Source: an uncultured Prevotella sp.
Lineage (GTDB): Bacteria > Bacteroidota > Bacteroidia > Bacteroidales > Bacteroidaceae
Length of the DNA: 64,000 nucleotides
Direction of reading: 5' to 3'
Assembly: GCA_937898715.1 (NCBI GenBank)
Contig: CALEKA010000069.1
Span: 1 to 64,000, forward strand
Shown here: positions 26,604 to 36,033 of the stretch, in pieces
Layout: each line of letters opens with the position of its first letter
Position numbering within the stretch: the first letter of the stretch is position 1
The notes under the pieces: generated by a model
The model's input: only the letters and a program-made list of their open reading frames with translations
What the model was told of the DNA's origin: nothing
Database searches by the model: none
Made by a program: the position numbers and the translations under genes

Positions 26604-28049
26604 ATGGCTAACGAAAACGAACTGGTAAAGGAATTTACCGACAAAAAATATGAATACGGGTTTACCACCGACGTACACACCGAGATTATCGAGCGTGGAC
26701 TCAATGAAGACGTGGTAAGACTCATCTCACAGAAAAAAGGTGAGCCCGAATGGCTTCTCGACTTCCGCCTAAAAGCGTTCCGCTATTGGCAAACACTCGA
26801 GCAGCCCGATTGGGGACACGTATGTCTGCCACAGATTGACTACCAAGCCATCTCTTACTATGCCGACCCTACAAAGAAACAAAAGGAGGAGGGACAGAAG
26901 GAGATCGATCCAGAACTGATGAAAACGTTCGACAAACTGGGCATTCCCCTCGAAGAACGCATGCAGTTGGCAGGTGTGGCAGTAGACGCTGTAATGGACT
27001 CCGTCAGCGTGAAGACCACCTTTAAGGACAAGCTCCAAGAGAAAGGCATCATCTTCTGCTCTATCTCAGAAGCTGTGCGCGAGAATCCAGAGTTGGTGCG
27101 CAAGTATCTCGGCTCCGTGGTACCCTATCGCGACAACTATTTTGCTGCGCTCAATAGTGCCGTGTTCTCAGATGGTTCGTTCGTCTACATCCCTCGCGGT
27201 GTGCGTTGCCCTATGGAGCTATCCACGTACTTCCGCATCAATGCTCGCAACACGGGACAGTTTGAGCGTACGCTCATCGTGTGCGACGATGGAGGCTACG
27301 TGAGCTACCTCGAAGGTTGCACCGCACCAATGCGCGACGAGAACCAATTGCACGCAGCCATCGTAGAGATTGTAGTCAACGAAGATGCTGAAGTAAAGTA
27401 CTCCACCGTGCAAAACTGGTATCCTGGCGACAAAGACGGCCGAGGCGGCGTATACAACCTCGTGACAAAGCGAGGCCAACTGCGCGGTGCTAACTCCAAA
27501 CTCTCGTGGACACAGGTTGAGACTGGCTCCGCCATCACGTGGAAGTACCCCTCGTGCGTGCTTATGGGCGACAATTCTCAAGCCGAGTTCTACTCCGTAG
27601 CAGTGACCAACAATCACCAAGAAGCTGATACAGGCACCAAGATGATTCACATCGGACGCAACACGCGTAGTACCATCATCTCCAAAGGTATCTCAGCAGG
27701 CAAGAGTCAAAACTCCTACCGAGGCCTTGTCAAGGTGGGATCGAAGGCTGCTGGAGCACGCAACTACTCATCGTGCGATTCCCTCTTACTCGGTTCGGAA
27801 TGTGGCGCACACACCTTCCCCTACATTGACGTGGCAAATCCCGACTCTACCGTAGAACACGAAGCTACCACCTCTAAGATTTCCGAAGACCAGCTCCTCT
27901 ATTGCAACCAACGAGGCATACCTACCGAAGACGCCGTATCGCTCATCGTAGGTGGCTACGCCAAAGAGGTAATCAACAAGCTCCCGATGGAATTTGCCGT
28001 AGAGGCTACGAAGCTCCTCAGCGTATCGCTCGAAGGAAGCGTGGGATAA
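26604..28049 (+). CDS. sufB: Fe-S cluster assembly scaffold SufB
   Basis: Cytosolic scaffold of the SUF system; SufB with SufC ATPase and SufD builds Fe-S clusters. The 481 residues match SufB, with the conserved [19 protein letters not shown], the beta-helix core, and the C-terminal [16 protein letters not shown]. sufC and sufD, which usually follow directly, are not here: 100 bp later comes an aldose-epimerase-like gene. The gene is complete, so the operon was split rather than truncated. Confidence 0.96.
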   Translation: MANENELVKEFTDKKYEYGFTTDVHTEIIERGLNEDVVRLISQKKGEPEWLLDFRLKAFRYWQTLEQPDWGHVCLPQIDYQAISYYADPTKKQKEEGQKEIDPELMKTFDKLGIPLEERMQLAGVAVDAVMDSVSVKTTFKDKLQEKGIIFCSISEAVRENPELVRKYLGSVVPYRDNYFAALNSAVFSDGSFVYIPRGVRCPMELSTYFRINARNTGQFERTLIVCDDGGYVSYLEGCTAPMRDENQLHAAIVEIVVNEDAEVKYSTVQNWYPGDKDGRGGVYNLVTKRGQLRGANSKLSWTQVETGSAITWKYPSCVLMGDNSQAEFYSVAVTNNHQEADTGTKMIHIGRNTRSTIISKGISAGKSQNSYRGLVKVGSKAAGARNYSSCDSLLLGSECGAHTFPYIDVANPDSTVEHEATTSKISEDQLLYCNQRGIPTEDAVSLIVGGYAKEVINKLPMEFAVEATKLLSVSLEGSVG

Positions 28050-28149
28050 GGGCTAAGTTCTTCCTAAAGCATACTCGAAGTCTCGTGGTAGATGCATGTC
28101 GTATCTATAATAGAAATATACAACTATCCTTATACTATTATACAAAGTC

Positions 28150-29022
28150 ATGATTACGATTAGCAACAATGAACTGCGCGTAGTGGTGAGCACCATAGGC
28201 GCAGAGGTACAAAATATTACGGACATTGCCACCGGAAAAGAATATCTGTGGCAAGGCGACGAGCGCTGGTGGCATGGCCGATCCCCTATCCTATTCCCCA
28301 TCGTGGGCGGACTCTGGAATGGCACTTGCCGCATCAATGGTCAAGAGATCTCTATTCCGAAACACGGCATTGTGCGTCGGGCAGAATGGACTGTAGCTGA
28401 GACTGGACAAGATTTTGTAAGCCTACAAATATTCAGCACAGTAGGATCGTTTGCTACTTTCCCCTTCGCCTTCCGTTTGCAAGTGACCTACCGATTGGAG
28501 GGACGCAAGCTATGCGCCACGTTCCACGTAGACAATCTCAGCGCTTGCGACCTATGGTTCCAGCTTGGCGGCCATCCTGCCATAGCTCTACCCGATTGGA
28601 ACGAAGCGAATACGGTAGACGGCTATCTGAAGTTTGAAGGCAATGCCGAACATGTGCTTCGTGCTGGCGAACAAGGTTGCTTAGAGCCCGATACATTCCC
28701 CATTCCCGCTGAAGCCGATGGCCTTGTACCCCTCTCTGTCGAAACCTTTAGCCACGAAGCACTCATATTCGACGAGCACCAAGTAAACGCAGTCAGCGTG
28801 CTCAATCGCGATAAGCAGCCCGTGGCACGTGTGGAAAGTTCTGCTCCAGTTTGGCTCTTCTGGAGTCCGCAAGGAGTTCATACTCCATTCATCTGCTGCG
28901 AACCCTGGTACGGACTTTGCGATCATCAGGGATTCACGGGGCCTGTAGAGGAGCGTCCTTACATCCAGTGCGCCCATGAGGGCGAAAGCTGGGAGGGCTT
29001 CTACTCCGTAGAGGTATTCTAA
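28150..29022 (+). CDS. Aldose 1-epimerase family protein
   Basis: A 290-residue cytosolic protein of the GalM/YeaD superfamily, which interconverts sugar anomers or handles phosphorylated hexoses. The beta-sandwich landmarks are LWQGDERWWHGRSPILFPIVGG, KHGIVRRAEW, QLGGHPAIALP and the late acidic region VWLFWSPQG. The two histidines, in KHGIVR and GGHPA, fit the catalytic sites. A strong terminator follows. Confidence 0.85.
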   Translation: MITISNNELRVVVSTIGAEVQNITDIATGKEYLWQGDERWWHGRSPILFPIVGGLWNGTCRINGQEISIPKHGIVRRAEWTVAETGQDFVSLQIFSTVGSFATFPFAFRLQVTYRLEGRKLCATFHVDNLSACDLWFQLGGHPAIALPDWNEANTVDGYLKFEGNAEHVLRAGEQGCLEPDTFPIPAEADGLVPLSVETFSHEALIFDEHQVNAVSVLNRDKQPVARVESSAPVWLFWSPQGVHTPFICCEPWYGLCDHQGFTGPVEERPYIQCAHEGESWEGFYSVEVF

Positions 29023-29086
29023 GATTTTATTGTGATTTAGGCTAAGACACTTTTGTGCCTCACTCCTAATGTATTTAAACGAAAGC

Positions 29087-29124
29087 AGAGACGCACCTGC
29101 ATAAAACCATGCAGGTGCGTCTCT
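29087..29124 (+). terminator. Terminator before the CDF gene
   Basis: AGAGACGCACCTGCAT and its exact complement form a 16-bp stem with a 6-nt loop. It ends 22 bp before the CDF start codon, so any upstream transcript reaching that gene carries it in the leader; attenuation is possible. Confidence 0.8.
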
Positions 29125-29145
29125 ATATACCTAAAAAATAAAGCA

Positions 29146-30045
29146 ATGGAAGCAAACAAGAAGCGCGAACGAGAGATATTCCGCGTCACGCTATGGGGCA
29201 GTTTCGTCAATTTCCTGCTCCTCGTATTCAAATTCGTAGCTGGTATATTCGGTGGTAGTTCGGCCATGATAGCCGACGCCGTACACTCTCTTTCCGACTT
29301 TATTACCGACGTCGTCGTAATCCTCTTTGTGCGCATTTCTTCTAAGCCATGCGATACGGACCACGACTTCGGCCACGGTAAATACGAGACCCTTGCATCG
29401 TCGCTCATCGGGCTTATGCTCTGCGCAGTAGGCATTGGCATACTTTGGACAAGCGGAGAGAAGATTATCAGCGTCTGTATGGGACACACCTTGGAACAGC
29501 CTGGCATGGTTGCGCTCATCGCTGCCCTTGTATCAATCTTTGCCAAAGAACTGATCTATCAGTGGACAGCCCGCGTAGGCCGTAAAGTCGATTCTCCAGC
29601 CGTCATAGCCAACGCATGGCACCATCGCAGCGATGCGCTCTCGAGCATCGGCACAGCAGTAGGTATCGGAGGCGCCATCCTATTGGGCCCCAATTGGCGC
29701 GTGCTCGACCCAATTGCTGCCGTAGTAGTGAGTGTGTTCATCATCCGCGTTTCCATGCAGCTATTCATCCCCAGCATACAGGAACTTCTCGAAAAGTCGC
29801 TTCCCGAGGACGAAGAGCGCTTCATCATGGACTGCATTCTCTCCGAGCCAGGCGTGTCGCAGCCTCACAAACTGCGTACCCGCCGCATCGGCAATAATCG
29901 CGCTATTGATGTACACTTCCGCATGGATGGCAATACGCCCTTGCACGTAGCCCACAACGCCACACGCAACATTGAGAATCGACTCCGCCAACGATTTGGC
30001 GCGCAGACCATTATCACTACGCATGTGGAGCCGACAGAAGAATAA
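29146..30045 (+). CDS. Cation diffusion facilitator (metal exporter)
   Basis: Inner-membrane divalent-metal/proton antiporter of 299 residues. The metal site is seen in SAMIADAVHSLSDFITD (D44, H47, D51, D55) and the second helix motif AWHHRSDALSS. Six hydrophobic segments are followed by a soluble C-terminal domain ending in TIITTHVEPTEE. The ATG at 29146 is used. Substrate (Zn, Fe or Mn) cannot be told. It converges with porW, the gap being closed by a 23-bp-stem hairpin. Confidence 0.92.
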   Translation: MEANKKREREIFRVTLWGSFVNFLLLVFKFVAGIFGGSSAMIADAVHSLSDFITDVVVILFVRISSKPCDTDHDFGHGKYETLASSLIGLMLCAVGIGILWTSGEKIISVCMGHTLEQPGMVALIAALVSIFAKELIYQWTARVGRKVDSPAVIANAWHHRSDALSSIGTAVGIGGAILLGPNWRVLDPIAAVVVSVFIIRVSMQLFIPSIQELLEKSLPEDEERFIMDCILSEPGVSQPHKLRTRRIGNNRAIDVHFRMDGNTPLHVAHNATRNIENRLRQRFGAQTIITTHVEPTEE

Positions 30046-30055
30046 TCTATATCCG

Positions 30056-30130
30056 TTGGCGGAATTCTTGGTTAACGGCAACTTGAGCAAACTTTCAGGC
30101 TGCTTGCCCGTTAACCAAGAATTCCGCCAA
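30056..30130. terminator. Bidirectional hairpin between convergent genes
   Basis: TTGGCGGAATTCTTGGTTAA plus CGG at 30056-30078 pairs perfectly with 30108-30130. The arm sequence also occurs upstream of xpt, so it belongs to a dispersed family. Confidence 0.8.
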
Positions 30131-30191
30131 TGGGTTCTATTTACCAAAAATGTATTGCTTATTATTTTTTGCTTTTTACTTAAAATGACGA

Positions 30192-33134
30192 TTAGTACCA
30201 CTCTCCGTCGTCGTCGCTGCTATCGTCTGTGCCTTGGCCGCTGTTGATTCGCTCTAATTCTTCGGGGGTGTATTCGTCTTCGTAATGCTGCTCTATGGGG
30301 GCCGTTTCGATAGGCACGTTGGCTGGCAAGCGGAGCGGTGCGAAGGTGCGGTCGAAGAAGGCCTTATAATCATTGAAGCTAAATACCGAGCCGAGCAAGT
30401 CGAGATTCTCTTTCGAGATGATCAGTACGCGCGAATGGTCGAGGAAGGGGCGCAGTTGCTTGTCTTGGAACACACGTTGCGCGTAAGCGTGAGCTTCGTC
30501 GTAAGAAGAGAAGCCCGATATGCGGAACTGGCTCAAACCTTGATCCTGCGTGATGGTCATATCGAAGCCGCGCACTACGAACGATGAGAAGTTAAATTGT
30601 GCCATTTCGTAGAGCAACTTGTTGCTATCGATAGAGTCGGTGGGATAAGCGAGCACGAAGAGGAAGGGTGCATTTCTCTCTGCCGAGAAGCGCTTAGCTT
30701 GCGTCTGTTGCTCGTTGGCTGTGGCCTCGGCGGTGCGACGATCCCAGAGCGATCCGAGGTCGAACGTGCCCGTGCCAGGCTTGCGTCCGCTCTCGATGCC
30801 CTTCACGATCATGCCTGCGAGAGGACTCACATCGCTTTCGGGGAAGTCCTTTACCAAGCCGCGTAGCTCTTCAGCCACATCCTTGGCAGGAGCTGAACCG
30901 AGGCGAGATAGTGCGTGAACAAAGATGAACTTTGGACGATTCGCTCCCGAGGGGTACTCCTTGGTGGAAATGTTGAAGTTATTTTCTACTGTACTTAGAG
31001 CGCGATTACGATAAGCCTGGTACGTAGCAGCGTAGAGCGAATCCTCTATGGCCTTGCCAAAGCGCGCCTTATATTCAAAATTGGGGTCGGTAATCACTTT
31101 CGTTCGCTCGTCTTCGGGGAAGCGTTGCGCCATCTGCTCACGCATCTGTTGAGCACGATCCGTTCGTCCCCAGCGGGAGTAGAGCAGGAATAGCTGGTAG
31201 TAAGCATCCGCCATGTTCTCATAGTCAGCATATTGCGTAGTGAGTCTTTCAAGTGTAGCGGCAGCAAGGGGGAAGTCCTCTAAGTCGTCTTTCTCTATCA
31301 CGCCAGCGTTGTAAAGACCGTCCTTTATAATATTGTCTGAAGCCTCTTTGGCCTCGGCAGAGAAAGGAATCTGTGCCAGATAATACGCGCGCTGATGTGG
31401 ATCGGTCTCTATAGAGTCGTTGGTGGTAGCGAGAGAGTCGCTGCTTTCGGCTTCTGCTTGTGCTTGTTCTGCGGCACGAATAGAGTCGTCGGCCTCATAG
31501 TCGAAGCCCTCATGCCCTTCCATGCTCACCACGGTGAGGTTGGAACGGCGCCAATTGTCGGCATTTTTGCGTTTACCCCAACGCTTCAAGAAGTCCTGCT
31601 TGCCTTGTGCTACGACCATGGGGTTGTAGAAGTACCACTCCTTGTTGCCTACTGTTGAGGCATTGCTCTGCGAGGTGTTGCTATTGTTGGAGTTTGAATT
31701 AGCGTTAGAGTTTCCACCATTGTTCTGTGCATTCTCGTCGGCTCGTGCTTGAGCAGCAGAGTCTCGACGCGCCTTGCGCTCTTCTTCCTCCTTCTTCTTA
31801 AGAGCCGTAATTACACGATCGATAGCCGCATTGCGTTCTGACTCGCTCATGCGTGCCAATGCCTGCAGACTGTCCTGCATGTAGACGGCAGAAGTATAGG
31901 GTACGAGTTTGTCGAGCACGCGTGATCGACGCGTGATTTCCTCATAGTCAGGGCGATTCTTGTCTACGAGTCCAATGGCCTCGGTGTAGCATGTCTGTGC
32001 TTTGTCAAACTGGTGGCGATCCCAATAGACCTCTCCCAATCGGAGCAGGAGTACGCCCTTCTCCACTCCATTGCGTGTGCTCTTTGTGCGTCCCTTCTCG
32101 TAGGCCGATACGGCCGAGGCGGTGTCGCGCTGAGCCAAATAAATGTTGCCCAGCGCATAGTATACCTGGTCGAGATAATCCTTATTCACGCCGGAATGCG
32201 CCATGCGCTGAAGCTTCGTAATAATCGATTTGCGCGAAGATTGCTTTGTAGCCAATACTTCCGTCTGGAGTATGCGGGCATTGAATGCTAACTCATAGGG
32301 GGGGCTTTTGCGAATGCACGCTTGTAGCGCCTTATAGGCTGCTTGGTCGTTGCCCAGGTGGCGCTGGATCTGTCCTAAGAGATAGTATAGGCGTGCCTGC
32401 CGGTAGCTGCCCTTGGCTTGACGAGCGGCTCGCTCGAGATAAGGCACTGCATCGGCAAAGCGCTCCTGCCCGATGAGCAGCGCGGCTTGTGTGGCGTCGG
32501 CCTCGCGTAGAGTCTGCTTCGTAGTAGAATCCATGCGTACGCGCTTGAGCGCGTCTTCTGCGTCGTAGAACCACTTCTCCTGCACGTAGCAGCGTGCCAT
32601 CCACTGTCGGGCTTCCGAAGCCACGGTGGGTTCGGCTGCATAGAGGCGCGTGATGTAAGAAAAGGTGGCTGCGGCCTCGAAGAAATCACCTTTTTCAAAC
32701 TGTGCACGCCCCATCATGAGCCATGCTTTCTTGAGGAATGGGTTGAACTCCTTACGCTGCAGGTAAGCCTTCATCTTGGGGCTTTTGCGCTTGTCTGCAC
32801 TCACCACTGGGCGGCGCTTGATGCTGTGGAGCGAAATGGCCTTCTGACACTTCGTGATAGCCGTCTCGAAGTTGGCCTTTCCTGTGGTGCGCGAACTCTC
32901 TACCCCTACGAGGAACACGGGGAGTAGTTCCGTATAATTGTCTTTGTGTCCGCTCACCTTTGCCTTTTCACCTTCTTCGTAGGCTTGCGAACCATTGAAG
33001 TAGATATTGTAGTGAGCCGTGAACGATTGCCAGAAACGCGAAGCTGCCGTATTCTTCTTCGTGGAGCACGAAGCAAAGGCCATCGCTAGTACGACGGCCA
33101 GACATGCATGCAATATGTAGCTGGAGCGTTTCAA
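30192..33134 (-). CDS. porW: T9SS lipoprotein PorW/SprE (TPR protein)
   Basis: A 980-residue outer-membrane lipoprotein of the type IX secretion and gliding machinery, needed for secretion in Porphyromonas and Flavobacterium. The lipobox is AFASC with the lipidated cysteine at 23, followed by the diagnostic CSTKKNT...FTAHYNIYFNGSQAYEEG. Many TPR repeats follow (residues about 40-400), then an acidic, Asn/Ser-rich linker near 470-500 and a C-terminal half with further TPRs. The start codon is TTG at 33134-33132; the only nearby ATG would remove most of the signal peptide. A 35-bp tandem array lies directly upstream. Confidence 0.88.
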   Translation of the reverse strand: MKRSSYILHACLAVVLAMAFASCSTKKNTAASRFWQSFTAHYNIYFNGSQAYEEGEKAKVSGHKDNYTELLPVFLVGVESSRTTGKANFETAITKCQKAISLHSIKRRPVVSADKRKSPKMKAYLQRKEFNPFLKKAWLMMGRAQFEKGDFFEAAATFSYITRLYAAEPTVASEARQWMARCYVQEKWFYDAEDALKRVRMDSTTKQTLREADATQAALLIGQERFADAVPYLERAARQAKGSYRQARLYYLLGQIQRHLGNDQAAYKALQACIRKSPPYELAFNARILQTEVLATKQSSRKSIITKLQRMAHSGVNKDYLDQVYYALGNIYLAQRDTASAVSAYEKGRTKSTRNGVEKGVLLLRLGEVYWDRHQFDKAQTCYTEAIGLVDKNRPDYEEITRRSRVLDKLVPYTSAVYMQDSLQALARMSESERNAAIDRVITALKKKEEEERKARRDSAAQARADENAQNNGGNSNANSNSNNSNTSQSNASTVGNKEWYFYNPMVVAQGKQDFLKRWGKRKNADNWRRSNLTVVSMEGHEGFDYEADDSIRAAEQAQAEAESSDSLATTNDSIETDPHQRAYYLAQIPFSAEAKEASDNIIKDGLYNAGVIEKDDLEDFPLAAATLERLTTQYADYENMADAYYQLFLLYSRWGRTDRAQQMREQMAQRFPEDERTKVITDPNFEYKARFGKAIEDSLYAATYQAYRNRALSTVENNFNISTKEYPSGANRPKFIFVHALSRLGSAPAKDVAEELRGLVKDFPESDVSPLAGMIVKGIESGRKPGTGTFDLGSLWDRRTAEATANEQQTQAKRFSAERNAPFLFVLAYPTDSIDSNKLLYEMAQFNFSSFVVRGFDMTITQDQGLSQFRISGFSSYDEAHAYAQRVFQDKQLRPFLDHSRVLIISKENLDLLGSVFSFNDYKAFFDRTFAPLRLPANVPIETAPIEQHYEDEYTPEELERINSGQGTDDSSDDDGEWY

Positions 33135-33140
33135 GTTTTG

Positions 33141-33310
33141 GTTTGGAGTTTTGAGGTTATGAGGTTATAAAGTTTGTTTGGAGTTTTGAGGTTATGAGGT
33201 TATAAAGTTTGTTTCGAGGTTTGGGGTTATGAGGTTATAAAGTTAGTTTGGAGTTTTGAGGTTATGAGGTTATAAAGTTTGTTTCGAGGTTTGGGGTTAT
33301 GAGGTTAGAT
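33141..33310. repeat. 35-bp tandem repeats upstream of porW
   Basis: Five units start at 33141, 33176, 33211, 33246 and 33281, each built on GAGGTTATGAGGTTATAAAG. Two alternate with a TTTCGAGGTTTGGGG variant. The array fills the gap between the ABC permease gene and porW. Confidence 0.93.
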
Positions 33311-33312
33311 CT

Positions 33313-34122
33313 TTAGGATATAAACTTGCAAATAGTGTATTTTATTGTACGACACAGCAGATAAATGCCTATGCTGACGAGGATGACGGAGGCTCCACCT
33401 GGCACGTCGGCGTAGAATGAAAGGAACAATCCGGCTATGCAGCCTACGAAAGCGAAGAGTGCGGAGAGCCACAACTGTGCGTTGTAAGTGCGCACGAAGA
33501 TGGCTGCCGTCATTTGCGGTACGCTGAGCAGCGACACTACCATGACGATGCCCACCATGTGGAGGCAAGCCACGATGGTGAATGCGGTCAGTAGCATCAT
33601 GACAGTCTGTAGCGCGGTCACTGGCAGGCCTTGTGTGCGAGCGAAGTCGCTATCGCATGCCACGCTGATGATGGCGCTGCGCAGGAGTAAGTATAAGCCC
33701 ACAGCAATGAGCGTAATCACGGTCAATGCCACGAGGTCGGCCCCCGATATGCTGAGGATGTCGCCAAAGAGGTAAGCGGGTAGGTCCGTCATGAAACCTG
33801 GTGTGAGGTAGGCAAAGAGAATGCCCAATGCCATGCCTAAAGTCCAGATCATGGCTATGGCAGAGTCTTGTCTCACCTGCCGATTGCGCGAGAGCCACTG
33901 TATGGCAAATCCTGATAGTGCAGCGAAGCAGGCAGCACCTGCCAAGGGCGAGAATCCGCAGAATGCCGCCACTCCTACACCTCCGAGCGAGGCATGAGCC
34001 ATTCCTCCGCCTACGATTACCATACGGCGGGTCACCACGTAAGTGCCTACTACGGCGCAGAGCACCGAAGCTAATAGGGCGCCTATGAGGGCGTGTTGGA
34101 AGAAAGCGTATTGGAGGATCAT
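33313..34122 (-). CDS. Zinc/manganese ABC transporter permease (ZnuB type)
   Basis: A 269-residue inner-membrane permease of the ABC-3 family that imports divalent metals. Seven to eight hydrophobic segments and the conserved VVGTYVVTRRMVIVGGGMAHASLGGVG near the N-terminus identify the family. The ATPase and binding-protein genes are not adjacent, so they must be encoded elsewhere. Zinc or manganese cannot be distinguished. Confidence 0.9.
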   Translation of the reverse strand: MILQYAFFQHALIGALLASVLCAVVGTYVVTRRMVIVGGGMAHASLGGVGVAAFCGFSPLAGAACFAALSGFAIQWLSRNRQVRQDSAIAMIWTLGMALGILFAYLTPGFMTDLPAYLFGDILSISGADLVALTVITLIAVGLYLLLRSAIISVACDSDFARTQGLPVTALQTVMMLLTAFTIVACLHMVGIVMVVSLLSVPQMTAAIFVRTYNAQLWLSALFAFVGCIAGLFLSFYADVPGGASVILVSIGIYLLCRTIKYTICKFIS

Positions 34123-34141
34123 GGGGAGGGGATAGGGGGGG

Positions 34142-34195
34142 CTAGGTATTCTAGGTGTACTAGGTAATCTAGGTATACTAGGATTTCTAGGTGAT
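34142..34195. repeat. CTAG array with 9-bp period, 6 units
   Basis: CTAG occurs at 34142, 34151, 34160, 34169, 34178 and 34187, each followed by G and four variable bases. Confidence 0.95.
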
Positions 34196-34224
34196 ATAGA
34201 TATATACTGGATTTCTTGGGGCTG

Positions 34225-34635
34225 TTAGCCTTCTATGAGCATCATTACTTCGTCTTTCAGTTCGTCGGGGAGCTCTACGCCGCGCATTTGCAGGGAGCGC
34301 ACCCAGTCGCCTACTTCGGAGGGACGCATGGTGGTGAGCACTTCCTCGAAATCGTCGACTTCGGAGGGCGTGTAGCTATTACTCATTCTTCCGCGGTAGT
34401 TATCGAGCTCTTCGTCTTCAAAGTATTCGATGGGACGCGAGGCGGCAGCGAGCAGTTGTTCCTTTTCGCATACGGCGTGCTTGCCGCAGCAGCCGTCGGG
34501 GCGCGCTTTCTGGATGGTTGGCATTTCGCTTATTTCGCCGCGCTGAAGCTTCTTGCTGAGCGAACGGTTGCGCAGCCAACCAGCGATGAATGCTATGAGG
34601 CAGAGCGCCACAAGCGAGAGAATGAGTACTAACAT
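34225..34635 (-). CDS. Conserved Bacteroidales membrane-anchored protein
   Basis: A 136-residue protein that I recognise only as a conserved Bacteroidales type. One N-terminal membrane segment (LVLILSLVALCLIAFIAGWL) is followed by a cytosolic region with a cysteine cluster (GCCGKHAVCEKEQLL) and an acidic segment (EYFEDEELDNYRG). The last 50 residues look helical. It stands just upstream of the metal permease gene, and its CCG...C cluster could bind metal, but that is speculation. Confidence 0.75.
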   Translation of the reverse strand: MLVLILSLVALCLIAFIAGWLRNRSLSKKLQRGEISEMPTIQKARPDGCCGKHAVCEKEQLLAAASRPIEYFEDEELDNYRGRMSNSYTPSEVDDFEEVLTTMRPSEVGDWVRSLQMRGVELPDELKDEVMMLIEG

Positions 34636-34707
34636 GAGTGGTGTGTCTATTTTTTGTGTTGGAAAATGCTGCTGGGGGGGGGAGGGGAAAAGAGATTCTT
34701 ATAATCC

Positions 34708-35973
34708 CTATGCTTCTGTCTTCTGGGGAAACTCTCCCAAAACGCCTACGAGCAGGAGCAGATTGGCAAATTCTTCCCAGAAGTTGGGATAACTTTTGCT
34801 CACTACTTCGGGATGAGCTATCTGCAAGTCGTGGCAGAGCAAGCGAGCCGGTGCGAATGCCATGGCCATGCGGTGGTCGTGGTAGGTGGCGATAGGTTCG
34901 CCGTTGTAAGTCGGAACGGAGGAATCGTACTGACTGACGAAGAGTGCTTCGTCGCCCTCTATGCCCAGCGTCACGCCCAGTTTAGCCAGTTCGTTGCGGA
35001 GCGCCTCCATGCGATCGGTCTCCTTGATGCGGAGCGAACGCAATCCTGTAAATCGGAATGGGCGGCGCAACAGGGCACACGTCACGACGAGTGTCTGTGC
35101 GAGGTCGGGCTGATTGACGAGGTCGGCCTCGTACACCTCGCCCTCGGGCATAGCAATGGCGGGGTTGTGGCGCAGGATGGCGCATTCGTGCTCGGCGTCA
35201 AACTCTGTCTCTACGCCTAACGGACGGAAGAGGCGTTGCACCTCGCTATCGCCCTGCAGGCTCTCGGCGTGGAGCCAAGGCAGTGTGATGGAGAAGGGTG
35301 CGCCGTGCACCTTGTTGGGGAGGAGTGCCACTACCTCATACCAGTAGGAGGCCGCGCTCCAGTCGCTTTCTACGTTGAATATCACACCATCGTGATAGCT
35401 CTTGGGGCTTACGCTGATCACATTGTCGGCAGTCCATCGAACTTCTGCGCCAAAGGTGCGCATCATCGAGAGCGTCATGTCGATGTAAGGGCGCGAAATG
35501 ATGTCGCCCTCGAGCGTGAGGGTGAGTCCGTCGGTCATCTGCGGAGCCACCATGAGCAGTGCTGAGATGTATTGCGAACTCACATTGGCGGGCAGCGAGA
35601 GCTTGCCGCCACGGAGCTGATGTCCTATGATGCGGATGGGCGGGAAGCCTTCATTCTCTGTGTATTCAATCTCAGCTCCGAGATGGCGCAGGGCGTCGAC
35701 GAGCACTCCTATGGGGCGTTGGCGCATGCGCTCGGTGCCCGTCATGATATGCTCTTCGTCGGGGCATGTGCTGAAGAATGCCGTGAGGAAACGCATAGCC
35801 GTGCCTGCGGCCATGATGTCGATCTCGTGCGTACGAGTGGTAAGGGCTCGCCACATCACGAACGTATCGTCGCAGTTTGACATACGTCCGACGCTGCTAT
35901 CCGTGCCGCTTAGGGCGCAGAGTAGCAAGGCGCGATTGCTTAAGCTCTTGGAAGAGGGAAGATTGATTTTCAC
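34708..35973 (-). CDS. aroA: 3-phosphoshikimate 1-carboxyvinyltransferase (EPSP synthase)
   Basis: Sixth step of the shikimate pathway, joining PEP to shikimate-3-phosphate. The 421 residues contain LPSSKSLSNRALLL near the N-terminus, AAGTAMRFLTAFF, SSQYISALLM, and the late motifs LRIKETDRMEAL and DHRMAMAFA. The start codon is GTG, and the protein begins about ten residues later than the E. coli enzyme; no upstream in-frame ATG exists. A G-run follows at 34674-34681. Confidence 0.95.
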   Translation of the reverse strand: MKINLPSSKSLSNRALLLCALSGTDSSVGRMSNCDDTFVMWRALTTRTHEIDIMAAGTAMRFLTAFFSTCPDEEHIMTGTERMRQRPIGVLVDALRHLGAEIEYTENEGFPPIRIIGHQLRGGKLSLPANVSSQYISALLMVAPQMTDGLTLTLEGDIISRPYIDMTLSMMRTFGAEVRWTADNVISVSPKSYHDGVIFNVESDWSAASYWYEVVALLPNKVHGAPFSITLPWLHAESLQGDSEVQRLFRPLGVETEFDAEHECAILRHNPAIAMPEGEVYEADLVNQPDLAQTLVVTCALLRRPFRFTGLRSLRIKETDRMEALRNELAKLGVTLGIEGDEALFVSQYDSSVPTYNGEPIATYHDHRMAMAFAPARLLCHDLQIAHPEVVSKSYPNFWEEFANLLLLVGVLGEFPQKTEA

Positions 35974-36033
35974 GGGAGAGGAGGGGATTAGGGATGAGAT
36001 AGAGAGGGGGAGGGGAGAAAGGAGAATAGAGGC

